A DNA stretch of 64,000 nucleotides from Effusibacillus dendaii (lineage in GTDB: Bacteria > Bacillota > Bacilli > Tumebacillales > Effusibacillaceae), in NCBI RefSeq assembly GCF_015097055.1, contig NZ_AP023366.1:1860001-1924000 (forward strand), written 5' to 3'. Below the pieces are notes generated by a model. The model was not told the origin of the DNA, searched no databases, and saw nothing but the letters and a program-made list of their open reading frames with translations. This document shows positions 1-8,677 of this stretch, in pieces. The position numbers and the translations under genes are program-made. The number at the start of each line of letters is the position of its first letter. Positions within the stretch are counted from its first letter, which is position 1.

Positions 1-384
1 AAACACGAGCCGTTTGGGCTGCAGGATTTTCACATACTCGTACGACTGCTCCAATGTGGAAGCCGTAACGTACAACACGGTCTGTTCCCGCCAATCGCTT
101 GCCAAAAACCGCGTCATGGCAGATGCAATCTTGGCGGCAGACAGTTTTTCACGAAAACGGTGCAGCCCATAACGAGTAGGTATAAAACTGTAAGGCGGAT
201 TCCATATCTGTATCCCGTCCGCTTCACGTGATCGCCAGTCAAATGAGAATGACCGCTGTTCCGCGTACGGATTTAGAAAAATCCGATTCACGTCTTGTGC
301 TTGCATCGCACTCGTCATGGAACGGACCGTATCGCTCAATTGTGAATAATTCCAGGGATAAATCCCCAACAATACAAGATTCAC
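1..384 (-). CDS. Glycosyltransferase-like protein, N-terminal part (runs off the window)
   Basis: Reading the minus strand from a GTG at 384 (or a TTG at 387) gives 128 open codons that leave the window at base 1. The protein begins VNLVLLGIYPWNYSQLSDTV, continues with IFLNPYAEQRSF and WNPPYSFIPTRYGLHRFREK, and ends LEQSYEYVKILQPKRLVF. The opening hydrophobic strand and general layout resemble the N-terminal Rossmann half of GT4-type glycosyltransferases such as the teichuronic-acid TuaH group. Only the N-terminal third is present, so donor-binding motifs cannot be checked. A GGGG run lies just upstream as a weak ribosome binding site. The family assignment is tentative. Confidence 0.5.
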   Translation of the reverse strand, partial: MNLVLLGIYPWNYSQLSDTVRSMTSAMQAQDVNRIFLNPYAEQRSFSFDWRSREADGIQIWNPPYSFIPTRYGLHRFREKLSAAKIASAMTRFLASDWREQTVLYVTASTLEQSYEYVKILQPKRLVF

Positions 385-432
385 CAAGACACCCCGTTTG
401 TTTCATTTCCATTCGTTTATAAAACCGTCGCC

Positions 433-864
433 CTATTTCGGCATGGCGGCGCGAGCCAATTCATCGCAGCGTTCATTCCAATGAACGCCCGCATGCCCTT
501 TCACTTTTACCCAGTGGACATCGTGAGTACGGTAGAGTCGAAGCAGTTCCTGCCAAAGTTCCTTGTTCGCAACCGGTTCTTTTTTCGAGTTGACCCAGCC
601 GTTTTTTTCCCAACCCACATACCATTTTTCTTTAAAGCAATTAATCAGATAAGCGGAGTCGCTATGCAGATTCACCCGACACGGTTCTTTCAAAATCTTC
701 AACGCTTCTACGGCAGCGGTCAGCTCCATCTTGTTATTTGTCGTAACCGCTTCTCCCCCGGAAATCTCTTTCGTAACATCCCCGTAGAGCAAAACGGCAG
801 CCCAACCGCCCGGTCCCGGATTGCCGGAACAAGCCCCGTCCGTATAAATGGTTACCTCTTTCAT
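433..864 (-). CDS. rnhA: Ribonuclease HI
   Basis: A 143-residue RNase HI, which hydrolyses the RNA strand of RNA:DNA hybrids. The family signature is complete: [15 protein letters not shown] near residues 7-21 (first catalytic Asp), [10 protein letters not shown] (catalytic Glu), [11 protein letters not shown] (second Asp), and [18 protein letters not shown], which carries the loop His and last Asp. The length is normal for a bacterial type I enzyme without an N-terminal hybrid-binding domain. The ATG at 864 was chosen over longer in-frame starts because AAAGGGAG lies a suitable distance upstream and the family motif begins a few residues in. It is divergent from the sporulation lipoprotein gene, with about 180 bp between them. 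Confidence 0.95.
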   Translation of the reverse strand: MKEVTIYTDGACSGNPGPGGWAAVLLYGDVTKEISGGEAVTTNNKMELTAAVEALKILKEPCRVNLHSDSAYLINCFKEKWYVGWEKNGWVNSKKEPVANKELWQELLRLYRTHDVHWVKVKGHAGVHWNERCDELARAAMPK

Positions 865-1045
865 TGGGCTTCTCCCTTTCATCAGGTGTTTTTTCGAGTA
901 TACCACACTGACAGTATACCAGCATGCGGTGACACCTCCTGTTGCGATTCCATATGTTATCCTTCCCGGCATGTCCATACATAATTTGCCGATTGCATGA
1001 CCATGCTAGTGGTATCCTATCGATCGAGAGGAAAGGAGTCCCAGT

Positions 1046-1738
1046 ATGCGTCCTCGCACTTATATACTCGCAGTAGTTTTGGGTTTCACATTTGCCGCTA
1101 CACTTTCTGCCTGTCAGACAAGTAAAAACGCCAATCCCCGTCAAGGCAACATACAGCAGAAGGAACCACCCGAAATGATTTCAGAAGGAATCAAAGCGGA
1201 TTACCGAATTGCCGATGAATTGAATAAAATTCCGGGGTTGCAAGGGGCGGCCGTTTTGATTAAGAACGGTGAAGCGTATGTGGGAGCACATGTGATCGGA
1301 GACGAAAAACATCCGGATGCCTATATGAAGCAGCCGTTTGGAAGTTACTATGACAGTAACGGCGTACCTAATAAATCGCCGCTGTCAGGTAAAGGAGTTC
1401 CCAACCAGATAAACGGGCAGACATCCAATCTGAATCAAAGCGGGGTTACACAGTCAGGGCAACCGATCCCCAACACCAATCAATCCCCCAGAACCAATAC
1501 AGCAAATCTTGTAGGGAGTGCCACAAACAACGTCGATCCGGAACTGATTCGCCAGATTGAGCAAAAAGTAAGATCGATGGCCCCGAACGTGAACCGCGTT
1601 CATATTACAGGCAAGTTTGAAGATGTAAACCAGCTTCAAGGGTATGCCCGTTATATCCAAGACGGGGGTTCGATGCAGCAGTTTGCAAACGATTTTAACC
1701 AGACGATTAAGCGGATCTTTCCTGCTGCAAAACCTTAG
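1046..1738 (+). CDS. YhcN/YlaJ-family sporulation lipoprotein
   Basis: A 230-residue exported lipoprotein. The signal peptide ends in the lipobox LSAC around residues 20-23, so the mature protein should be anchored by Cys23. The C-terminal half (IEQKVRSMAPNVNRVHITG onward) matches the YhcN/YlaJ domain found in spore-associated lipoproteins of Bacillales, and the middle is a Gln/Asn/Pro/Ser-rich linker. The ATG at 1046 follows GGAAAGGAG at 1031-1039. A strong terminator follows the stop codon, so the gene is monocistronic. Family members are made in the forespore and attached to the inner spore membrane; that role is taken from the family and is not shown by this sequence. Confidence 0.85.
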   Translation: MRPRTYILAVVLGFTFAATLSACQTSKNANPRQGNIQQKEPPEMISEGIKADYRIADELNKIPGLQGAAVLIKNGEAYVGAHVIGDEKHPDAYMKQPFGSYYDSNGVPNKSPLSGKGVPNQINGQTSNLNQSGVTQSGQPIPNTNQSPRTNTANLVGSATNNVDPELIRQIEQKVRSMAPNVNRVHITGKFEDVNQLQGYARYIQDGGSMQQFANDFNQTIKRIFPAAKP

Positions 1739-1743
1739 AAAGT

Positions 1744-1776
1744 GGGAGGGGATGACCTGCCCTCCCTCTTTTTTTA
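1744..1776 (+). terminator. Rho-independent terminator after the YhcN-like gene
   Basis: GGGAGGG (1744-1750) pairs with CCCTCCC (1760-1766) and is followed by a run of T residues to 1776. Confidence 0.85.
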
Positions 1777-1822
1777 TTTTTGCAATCTTTTTCAATCATC
1801 GACAATCAGACACCCCAAAAAT

Positions 1823-2002
1823 TTATAAGTTGTTTTTGAGCAAAACCCAAACCGTCAGACCGAACGCGGTGGCCGCAATTAGGTATGCGCCGAACGCGCC
1901 TGATCTGATCTTTTTTAATGCCATCCAGCGTCCGAAGTTGACAGTATAGATCACAATTACCACCGGAACGATCATTTGGGCAATCAGGCTAAGCCACTTC
2001 AT
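1823..2002 (-). CDS. Small two-helix membrane protein, last gene of the ger operon
   Basis: A 59-residue ORF starting MKWLSLIAQMIVPVVIVIYT and ending FGLTVWVLLKNNL. It has two hydrophobic segments, about residues 4-20 and 37-55, separated by a basic loop (ALKKIRS). The ATG at 2002 follows GAAAGGGG, and the gap to the gerC stop codon is only 13 bases, so it is very probably cotranscribed with gerABC. I do not recognise a named family. Small membrane proteins such as GerD partners or GerW-like additions occur in some ger operons, but no homology to them is claimed. It may be a fourth receptor subunit or an unrelated passenger. Confidence 0.65.
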   Translation of the reverse strand: MKWLSLIAQMIVPVVIVIYTVNFGRWMALKKIRSGAFGAYLIAATAFGLTVWVLLKNNL

Positions 2003-2015
2003 AACATGCCCCTTT

Positions 2016-3317
2016 CTACTTCTCTTGGATTGGCGTTAATACCAGCCCCACACGCCTGATCTGGAGATCCACACTCACATTTACCTCGGCATCCTTCAAT
2101 TTTTCACGTAAATTAAATTTGTGCAATTCTTCGTCGGTCGCAAATTGTCCTCGTGTTCGTTTGAACACCCCGAACGGATCCGCCTGATATTCATGAAAGA
2201 TTTGCTTGATCAATGTTTCTTGTCTTCTTTCCAGCCGCTCCCTGACCGATCTTTCAAGCAGGTTCATGTTATCCTCCCTGGTATAATCGATTGCACTCTG
2301 AACCCCAGTCAGTTCGCCCTCCAGTCTTTGGCGAATTGTCACCCGCACAGGATTGGATTTGAGATCCACATGGATGACAGGAGTCCTTGCATGCTTTAAT
2401 TCCAATCCTACATATTTTCCTTTGTCTATAGGATCGGGAAAATCCATTTGTGTGCGCAGAAGTTCTCCGCGGATAATCAACAACATCCGGGTATCAATTC
2501 CATCCAGATACGTCACCAGACGGTCTTTTTGAAAAATGGCCGTGCCAACAAATTCTGCCGGGTTCCCTCCCATTCGTACCACTTTCCCCGGCTCGAACGA
2601 CAGGTTTGACTCTGTCGCTTCTTGTTTCATTGAAACTGCTTCTTGCTCAGAAGATGCTTTTGTTTGTTTCTTTACCATTTGATTTACCGCGAAGACCGAT
2701 GCAATCGGATCTTCATTGACCGTTTCCAATGCGACCAGGATCTCGTGCAGTTTTTTGCTGGCAAACAATCCGGTATGGCGGCCAACATCGTCAACTGATT
2801 CTGTGAATCGGGTGACTGACTGTTCGAGAATCGGTTTGTTCATTTCGTAAGCTTCCCTTACGTTGCCAGGTATTATAAAGACTGTTGTCGTTCGCCGAAA
2901 CTCCCGATAACGGACCAATGGCCGAAGCACCGGGACAATGCCTTCCCTCGCCAAAGCTTCGCCTATAGCGATATTCGCCAGGTGAATCAAAGAAATTCTC
3001 CGTTCGACGGTTGTATTCAACAGATTCAATGCTTCCGCAATGGAGTGGGCTCTGACTGTAACAGGCTTGGCACCGCTTACCGCTTCGTCCTTGCCGCCAC
3101 CGCCACCACCGCCGCCGCCACCGGGACCGACAGCCAGTTTCCTGGGAACGGCAATTCTTGCAGTCACGTCGATCGTATTGTCGGGCCCTTTATCTAATCC
3201 CAGCGACACAACGAACGCCATCCCTTCCAATTCAACACGATCATAACAGCCCGTGACGGGAAGCGTCACAACAACAACGAGCACCAAACTAAGAAGTTTG
3301 CGGCGAATCCGACTCAT
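2016..3317 (-). CDS. gerC: Ger(x)C-family spore germination lipoprotein
   Basis: A 433-residue germinant-receptor C subunit, a lipoprotein on the outer face of the spore inner membrane. The signal sequence ends in the lipobox VTGC (Cys24 from the chosen start), followed by YDRVELEGMAFVVSLGLDKG, the usual GerC opening (W/Y-D-x-x-E-L). The tail has the family pattern of alternating strands and amphipathic helices. The ATG at 3317 was preferred to the upstream ATG at 3347 because GGAGGGGAAGG lies just before it; this leaves a 29-base overlap with gerB. A run of ten glycines near residue 70 is unusual for the family and interrupts the first domain after AVGPG. Confidence 0.93.
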   Translation of the reverse strand: MSRIRRKLLSLVLVVVVTLPVTGCYDRVELEGMAFVVSLGLDKGPDNTIDVTARIAVPRKLAVGPGGGGGGGGGGKDEAVSGAKPVTVRAHSIAEALNLLNTTVERRISLIHLANIAIGEALAREGIVPVLRPLVRYREFRRTTTVFIIPGNVREAYEMNKPILEQSVTRFTESVDDVGRHTGLFASKKLHEILVALETVNEDPIASVFAVNQMVKKQTKASSEQEAVSMKQEATESNLSFEPGKVVRMGGNPAEFVGTAIFQKDRLVTYLDGIDTRMLLIIRGELLRTQMDFPDPIDKGKYVGLELKHARTPVIHVDLKSNPVRVTIRQRLEGELTGVQSAIDYTREDNMNLLERSVRERLERRQETLIKQIFHEYQADPFGVFKRTRGQFATDEELHKFNLREKLKDAEVNVSVDLQIRRVGLVLTPIQEK

Positions 3318-4410
3318 CACCCTTCCCCTCCTTCCTTGTTCGATCACGCATCCATAACAATAGCAACATGGGAAGCCCGATCACTATGATCCATCCCCAA
3401 CGCAAACGGTAATTCATATTTAATTCCAGCGTCTCTGTAAAACTCTGTGGAACAAAAGACAGTGAATATACAATCAAAGCGATCGGAAAAACAAGCGGCC
3501 TGTTGACCGGCATCCTGAATACCGACGCTATCAAATAACTGCTGGTCCATAAGCTTACCGCTATTTTAATGACAGCTGCGGCTATCCAGAAAAAAGCAAA
3601 TCCTGCCTCCAAGCGTTGGAAAAAACGCCCGACATAAATCAACCGTCCCAACTGATACAGCGGAATCGGTACCCGTACAGCCGCTTCGGAGGGAAACACA
3701 AGAAGGAACACCAATGTCACGATTGAATAAACCAATCCAACTATCAAAATGCTCCAAAAGCCGATTTTTAATGAATCAGCCGGATTACGCAGCAAGGATG
3801 CAAAAATGGCCAGCAATAGGATATTTGTAAAAATTCCAGTAACGATGCCCCCGCTAAACAAAAGAGCCGGTACACCACGGCCCCATAGAGGCAATATATA
3901 ATCCAGATTCATCCAGTTCCCGTTAAACGCCAGCAACAAGGTGATTGCGATCAGAAGCCAGGGAGTAAGAACCAATGCCACCCGGGACAGTCCTTCAATG
4001 CCCGTATACGCATAATAGACAAGAACAACCATTAAAGGAGCTATTACAAATGATATCGGGGACCTTGGCAGAATCTCTGTAATAACCGTCTCCGTAAACA
4101 TTCGGACCGTGTTGGCAGTGTCCAACACCAGAAACAGTGCCACCAGTAAAGAGGCGGCTCCTGTACCCCACCGGCCAAATCTGCTTCGGGCAAGAAATAG
4201 AAGATTGCCTGTCCTTTGCCGTGCCAGAACGGGGCCAATAAGCATCCATACAATCAGACAAATTCCCATCGACACAAGCGGGATCATCCATCCTGCAGAG
4301 CCGCCCATCCGAACCAATTGTTGGGGGAAGTTAAGAAAAATATCTGCTATCGCCAAGATCACAACGAGAGCGAGCAACTCATACCGTCCCAGATGCCCTG
4401 TCTTAATCAC
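3289..4410 (-). CDS. gerB: GerB-family germinant receptor permease (APC superfamily)
   Basis: About 373 residues with ten hydrophobic segments, the length and layout of GerAB-type spore germination permeases, which bind the germinant within an amino-acid-transporter-like fold. The body begins YELLALVVILAIADIFLNFP and ends in a basic tail (MRDRTRKEGKGDESD). The GTG at 4410 was chosen because AAGGTGGTG precedes it by six bases and it gives the normal family length; a longer reading frame to 4578 would add about 56 non-family residues inside gerA. The gene overlaps the 3' end of gerA by 8 bases and the start of gerC by 29 bases, indicating translational coupling. Confidence 0.93.
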   Translation of the reverse strand: MIKTGHLGRYELLALVVILAIADIFLNFPQQLVRMGGSAGWMIPLVSMGICLIVWMLIGPVLARQRTGNLLFLARSRFGRWGTGAASLLVALFLVLDTANTVRMFTETVITEILPRSPISFVIAPLMVVLVYYAYTGIEGLSRVALVLTPWLLIAITLLLAFNGNWMNLDYILPLWGRGVPALLFSGGIVTGIFTNILLLAIFASLLRNPADSLKIGFWSILIVGLVYSIVTLVFLLVFPSEAAVRVPIPLYQLGRLIYVGRFFQRLEAGFAFFWIAAAVIKIAVSLWTSSYLIASVFRMPVNRPLVFPIALIVYSLSFVPQSFTETLELNMNYRLRWGWIIVIGLPMLLLLWMRDRTRKEGKGDESDSPQTS

Positions 4411-6364
4411 GTTGATCACCACCTTGATCCAGTAATGAGTTATCCTTTTCCAATTGCCGTCGGGCCTCCTCAGAATCGTGCGTTGTCGGATCCCAACGCC
4501 GGGTAAAATGACGCTGTCTTCTTGAATCCTGAGGACGCAAGGCGGAAGGGCGGTTTTCTTGTTTAAAAATCGGTCCACGCAAAATCACATCAGGTGAAGA
4601 CGGTTTAAATGGCGCAACGACTGAAAGCATGGGAATACCGAACGACTTAATAGTGGCCCAATTCATCAGCAGCGCCATAACCCCCAACGTAATTCCGTAG
4701 AATCCCCAAATAGCCGCAACCAAAATGAATACAAAACGCAGTGTGCGGACGGCAAATGAAAAATTATAGTTAGGCATTGTGAAGGAGGCCAGTGCCGTTA
4801 GGGCAACAACTATCACCAGCAAGGGAGAAATAATGCCGGCCTGAACCGCAGCCTGTCCCAGAATCAACGCGCCCACTATTCCGATTGTCGGCCCAATCAC
4901 ATTCGGAATCCGAATCCCCGCTTCTCGAATCAATTCCAAGGATAGTTCCATCAGCAACACTTCAAGTACCACCGGAAAAGGGACGAGCTCCCGTGCCGCC
5001 GCGATCGCCAACATCAGGTCGGTGGGAATCATTTCCGGATGGTAATTGGTTACCGCGATGTACATAGCCGGCAGCAAAAGCGCCATTAAGAAGGAAACAA
5101 ACCGGATTAAGCGGATAAAAGAGCCGAACGGAAAGCGCAGATAGGCATCCTCCGCCGTATGGAGAAGCGACCAAAGGAACGTTGGGAGAATCAAACCGTA
5201 CGGACTTTGACCGACAAACACAACAACAAAACCTTCCGCCAACGAGGCGGCCACCCTGTCCGGCCGTTCGGTCGCCATCATTCGCGGTATAAATCCTTTC
5301 GGCGGATCTTCGATGAATTGTTCCAATTGTCCGCTGTCTTGAAGAAAATCAACCTTAATTCCCTTAATTCTCCTTTTAACTTCCTGGACAAGCTTTGGAT
5401 TGGTGATACCATCGACATACATGACTGCTACGTCAGTCGGCGCCAGTTCTCCAACTTGCATCATTTCCGTAATTAAACTTTCCGTACGCAAGCGGGAACG
5501 CACCAATCCCGTATTTGCACGCAAGTTCTCGGTGAAAGCATCGTGTGGCCCCCGAACCACTGTTTCCGTTTGGGTTTCCCCGACACCCCGCTGCTCCCAA
5601 CCTTTTGATTCAATAATCAGCACTTTCTTGGCCCCTTCGAGGAATAGCGCCGTAGAACCGGATAAAATATTTTTCTTAACATCTTCCCATAATTCATATT
5701 CCATCACTTGATTTCCGGGAAGAAGTTTTTCCTTCACTGTCTTCAGAGCGCCTTCTTCCATACTTTCCGATCGAAGTTCAGCCAACAACATTAACGGTTC
5801 CAATATAAATGAATTGATTGTTTCTTTACTGGATATTCCTTCTATAAACACGGCAAACGCTTTTATTGGATTGGAAAGTGGAATGGTAAAATCACGGATA
5901 ATCACATCCGCATTTGTCGGCATGTGAAAAATCTTTTCCACCCATGCGCGATTTATGTACAGCTGCTCCGATACTTTCTCTGGAATGGGCTTATCTTTGA
6001 TTTCCTGAGCTGCTTTTTTTTGTTTATCTTCTTGCTTTTCATTTTCATTTTTTTCTGATTGGGAGTGGAGTTTGATCGCTCCTGTCTCCTTATCAGGAAT
6101 CATTTTTTTGGGCTTGACCGTTTTTGCCTTTGCTTTTTTTTCATCCGTTTCAATGTCTTTTTCTTTCTCTTCTTCGTGGTTTTCCCCATCCTTTTCCTGT
6201 TCCCTGCCGTCTATATTTCCTGCTCCATGGTCATTTGTGTCCTGTTTCCGCTCGTCCCCGTTCGTGTTTCCACCTCCTTGATCATGGGGAACCAAAGAGA
6301 AGTCCTCGTCCATAATCGAATCATCCACTGTAAAGAGGCGACCGATTTTTGACCAAAATGACAT
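4403..6364 (-). CDS. gerA: GerA-family spore germination receptor subunit A
   Basis: A 653-residue A subunit. After a short start (MSFWSKIGRLFTVDDSIMDE), about residues 25-120 form a highly charged Lys/Glu/Asp-rich hydrophilic extension. The conserved N-terminal soluble domain follows (YINRAWVEKIFHMPTNADVI and DVAVMYVDGITNPKLVQEV), then the membrane region (LLPAMYIAVTNYHPEMIPT, ELVPFPVVLEVLLMELSLEL) and a cytoplasmic tail. The ATG at 6364 follows CAGGAGG. The order gerA-gerB-gerC plus a small membrane ORF forms one tightly overlapping operon, as in Bacillus. The charged extension is longer than usual for GerA subunits; such N-terminal disordered regions exist in the family, so this is a variation and does not break the gene. 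Confidence 0.95.
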   Translation of the reverse strand: MSFWSKIGRLFTVDDSIMDEDFSLVPHDQGGGNTNGDERKQDTNDHGAGNIDGREQEKDGENHEEEKEKDIETDEKKAKAKTVKPKKMIPDKETGAIKLHSQSEKNENEKQEDKQKKAAQEIKDKPIPEKVSEQLYINRAWVEKIFHMPTNADVIIRDFTIPLSNPIKAFAVFIEGISSKETINSFILEPLMLLAELRSESMEEGALKTVKEKLLPGNQVMEYELWEDVKKNILSGSTALFLEGAKKVLIIESKGWEQRGVGETQTETVVRGPHDAFTENLRANTGLVRSRLRTESLITEMMQVGELAPTDVAVMYVDGITNPKLVQEVKRRIKGIKVDFLQDSGQLEQFIEDPPKGFIPRMMATERPDRVAASLAEGFVVVFVGQSPYGLILPTFLWSLLHTAEDAYLRFPFGSFIRLIRFVSFLMALLLPAMYIAVTNYHPEMIPTDLMLAIAAARELVPFPVVLEVLLMELSLELIREAGIRIPNVIGPTIGIVGALILGQAAVQAGIISPLLVIVVALTALASFTMPNYNFSFAVRTLRFVFILVAAIWGFYGITLGVMALLMNWATIKSFGIPMLSVVAPFKPSSPDVILRGPIFKQENRPSALRPQDSRRQRHFTRRWDPTTHDSEEARRQLEKDNSLLDQGGDQRD

Positions 6365-6507
6365 ACGTACCTCCTGCAAATCTAATTTGTCCCTATGTTT
6401 CCCAACCATTGCCTGACCATACATGATTTGGCTTAGCAATGGTTCACTCTGGCGGTAACCGCGTTCCGCGACCCGCACTCATTTGGGCGTTTGCTCATAC
6501 GTTATGA

Positions 6508-6932
6508 GTGAATAAGGGACAAAACAACCGCCATGCGGGCTACCGGGAAGCGGCTCTGTTCGAGCAGCGGTTCTGGCTGCAGGTGCTTGGCGATCATCGG
6601 TTCATGCTAAACGGATTGTCGCCGATCGAAACGGAAGAAATTCAATGGGCTTCTTACTTCATCTACGTGTTTGATCAGTTGTTGGAACAGGTACGGGCCA
6701 ATTTGACCAATCCAGAGCTGCTTTATGTGCATCAGCAAGCCTACCAATACTCCCAGCAAATCCGCGAATTCAAACTGCATCTGTTGCGCAGGCACCTGAC
6801 AGGCGAAATCACATTCGGTTGGCAAGGGAAGAATACTACTACTTAATCAAACTGGCGCAAGTATCAGATGTGGCGTTTCCGGACGGAGATCCCACAGCGC
6901 CGCGCGTCGAAGAGGCAACACGTGAAGGGTAG
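6508..6932 (+). pseudogene. DUF2935-family protein, truncated and frameshifted
   Basis: The reading frame from a GTG at 6508 gives FEQRFWLQVLGDHRFMLNGL and then HLLRRHLTGEITFG, typical of the first DUF2935 domain. It stops at 6846 after the non-family tail WQGKNTTT. The +1 frame continues with ARE EYYYLIKLAQVSDVAFP to a TAG at 6930-6932, which looks like the following part of the same family after a small deletion. The second half of the roughly 270-residue family is absent. No convincing ribosome binding site precedes the GTG. I read this as a decayed gene; a recently shortened but functional protein is less likely. Confidence 0.6.
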
Positions 6933-6943
6933 AGGGGGGAAAA

Positions 6944-7109
6944 GGGTTGCCGTCTGCACGCCACATGCATAAACGGCTCTCATTCCGTGTGACTGAAACC
7001 GAACCCGGAACGGTGTATCACATACGCAGTGAATCACTTGTTCCGAAACAGTTCGTTTTCGATCTACACGGAAAGAGAGCCATGCATGCAAGCCGTTTAA
7101 CGGCAACCC
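6944..7109. repeat. Imperfect long palindrome (MITE-like unit A)
   Basis: Terminal arms GGGTTGCCGT (6944-6953) and ACGGCAACCC (7100-7109) are exact inverted copies. An inner pair, GGCTCTCATTCCGTGT (6975-6990) and ACACGGAAAGAGAGCC (7066-7081), matches at 15 of 16 positions. The whole 166 bases can fold as one stem with an internal loop. No plausible coding sequence lies inside it. Confidence 0.7.
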
Positions 7110-7139
7110 GGTCTCCTTTCGTTGCTAGCTTTTACAGCG
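7093..7139 (+). repeat. Dispersed 47-bp repeat, copy 1
   Basis: The block from CCGTTTAACGG through GGCAACCC, GGTCTCC and GCTAGCTTTTACAGCG recurs, with a few mismatches, in the opposite orientation at 58577-58622, more than 51 kb away. Here it overlaps the right end of unit A and the left end of unit B. Confidence 0.7.
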
Positions 7140-7290
7140 GGGAGAAGAAACCGACTTCGCTTTGAGACAAGTGAGACACGGCGTATGTGATACTTCGTCG
7201 AAAAGTCGGTTTCGACTTCCCGACAGGAAAGCCGCTTTTTCGCATCTGTCCGCGAAATGCGGTCTTGCACGTCCACTTCCGGCCACATGC
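7110..7290. repeat. Related palindromic unit B, inverted relative to unit A
   Basis: The minus strand of 7147-7213 carries the block GTATCACATACGC followed by CGTG and TCACTTGT. Unit A has the same block on the plus strand around 7014-7041, so the two units are diverged copies lying head to head. The arms AAACCGACTT (7148-7157) and AAGTCGGTTT (7203-7212) form an internal stem. The unit ends just before the aroF stop codon. It fills most of the 360-base gene-free stretch. Confidence 0.6.
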
Positions 7291-7294
7291 ATCC

Positions 7295-8311
7295 TTACGC
7301 CATTTGCAGCCCCACAGCGTTCGCCAATACTTTAATCTCCCGCATCAATTGACTGAACTGCGGAATCGTAAGCGATTGCGCGCCGTCCGACAGCGCTTTT
7401 GCCGGATTCGGATGCATTTCAATCATCAGTCCATCGGAGCCGACCGCGACACCCGCTTTACTCATCGCCGGAACGTAGGCGGACACGCCTGTTCCGTGGC
7501 TCGGATCGACAATTACCGGCAGATGCGAAAGCCTTCTTACGACCGGAACTGCATTTAAATCCAGCGTATTACGGGTTGCCGTTTCAAACGTGCGGATTCC
7601 CCGTTCGCAGAGAATCACATTTTGATTGCCTCCACTGAGTACATACTCAGCCGCCATCAACCACTCTTCGATGGTAGCGGACAAGCCCCGTTTCAGCATG
7701 ACCGGCTTGTCGACCCTGCCCAATTCCCGCAGTAAAGAAAAGTTTTGCATATTGCGGGCGCCAATCTGAATGATGTCGGTGTATTGGGCTACAAGTTCCA
7801 GATTTTCCAGATCCATTAATTCGGTGACGATCTTCAAACCTGTCACTTCACGCGCTTCCGCCAATATTTTCAGGCCTTCTTCTCCCAAACCGTTAAACGC
7901 ATAAGGCGATGTCCGGGGTTTGAATGCGCCGCCGCGCAGAATTTGCGCACCCGTTTCCTTCACAGCCAGAGCGCTTTCCATCAGTTGTTCGCGCGATTCA
8001 ACCGAACAGGGGCCGGCCATTACCACAAAATTTCCACCGCCAATTTTTACGCCGCCTACATCAATAACTGTCGGGTCCGGATGAAAATCGAGGCTGGCCA
8101 GTTTAAACGGGTGGGTGACATGGACCACCGATTCCACTCCGGAAAAACTGGTGAACGGAAACCCTTCTACATTCCGTTTATTGCCGATTAATCCGACAAT
8201 CGTCCGTTCTTCACCCTTTGAGATATGAACCTGCATGCCCAGTTCCTCAATCGCCTGCTTCAATGATTGTATGTCTTGGTCAGTCGCTTGTTTATTCATC
8301 ACAATTACCAT
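7295..8311 (-). CDS. aroF: 3-deoxy-7-phosphoheptulonate (DAHP) synthase
   Basis: A 338-residue DAHP synthase of the AroAI-beta/KDOPS-like type, which condenses phosphoenolpyruvate with erythrose-4-phosphate to start the shikimate pathway. Residues 1-70 are the ferredoxin-like regulatory domain ([19 protein letters not shown]). The barrel carries the family motifs [52 protein letters not shown] and [10 protein letters not shown]. The ATG at 8311 follows AGAGGTG. A T-box leader with its terminator lies directly upstream, so expression should rise when an aromatic tRNA is uncharged. Confidence 0.95.
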   Translation of the reverse strand: MVIVMNKQATDQDIQSLKQAIEELGMQVHISKGEERTIVGLIGNKRNVEGFPFTSFSGVESVVHVTHPFKLASLDFHPDPTVIDVGGVKIGGGNFVVMAGPCSVESREQLMESALAVKETGAQILRGGAFKPRTSPYAFNGLGEEGLKILAEAREVTGLKIVTELMDLENLELVAQYTDIIQIGARNMQNFSLLRELGRVDKPVMLKRGLSATIEEWLMAAEYVLSGGNQNVILCERGIRTFETATRNTLDLNAVPVVRRLSHLPVIVDPSHGTGVSAYVPAMSKAGVAVGSDGLMIEMHPNPAKALSDGAQSLTIPQFSQLMREIKVLANAVGLQMA

Positions 8312-8353
8312 TCGTTTTCACCTCTATTGGTCAGTAAAATTTTTGTGAAAGAA

Positions 8354-8570
8354 AATAAAAACGCCCCTTCAAAATTGAAGGGGCGAACTTTCCGTGTCCG
8401 CGGTACCACCCTACTTGAACGCGCCCGGTTACACCGTACGACGATCCGCTTGCACACCTGATAAGGGAAAGGATTCCCGGTTTGCTCCCGAACTGTAATT
8501 CAATCTGCCGCTTCCCTGGTTCACACCACCCACCAGGTCTCTGATCGCTGAACGACGGCAAACCTACTGG
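8354..8570 (-). promoter_or_regulatory. T-box riboswitch leader of aroF (probable tRNA-Tyr specificity)
   Basis: On the minus strand the T-box sequence AGGGTGGTACCGCG (8399-8412) is followed by a terminator with arms CGCCCCTTC and GAAGGGGCG (8362-8385) and a T run (8354-8361). Stem I closes with GGTTTGC (8558-8564) pairing GCAAACC (8479-8485). Above it CGATC pairs with GATTG and leaves a specifier loop containing TAC followed by A (8495-8497). UAC is a tyrosine codon and suits an aromatic-pathway gene. The T-box call is very strong; the specifier is read by eye. Confidence 0.93.
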
Positions 8571-8677
8571 CATTCGTTCCTTGCAAACTTTGTATTCCAA
8601 CTGTTACGCATTATATGCGAGATATTACAGGAAGTATATCACCAATTTTTTTACGGAGTCAATATGGAGTTTTCCGA

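Noticed and set aside
6947-7288. ORFs of 63-80 residues in the 6.9-7.3 kb region
   Set aside because: Their similarity to each other comes from the inverted repeat units; none has a ribosome binding site or a recognisable domain.
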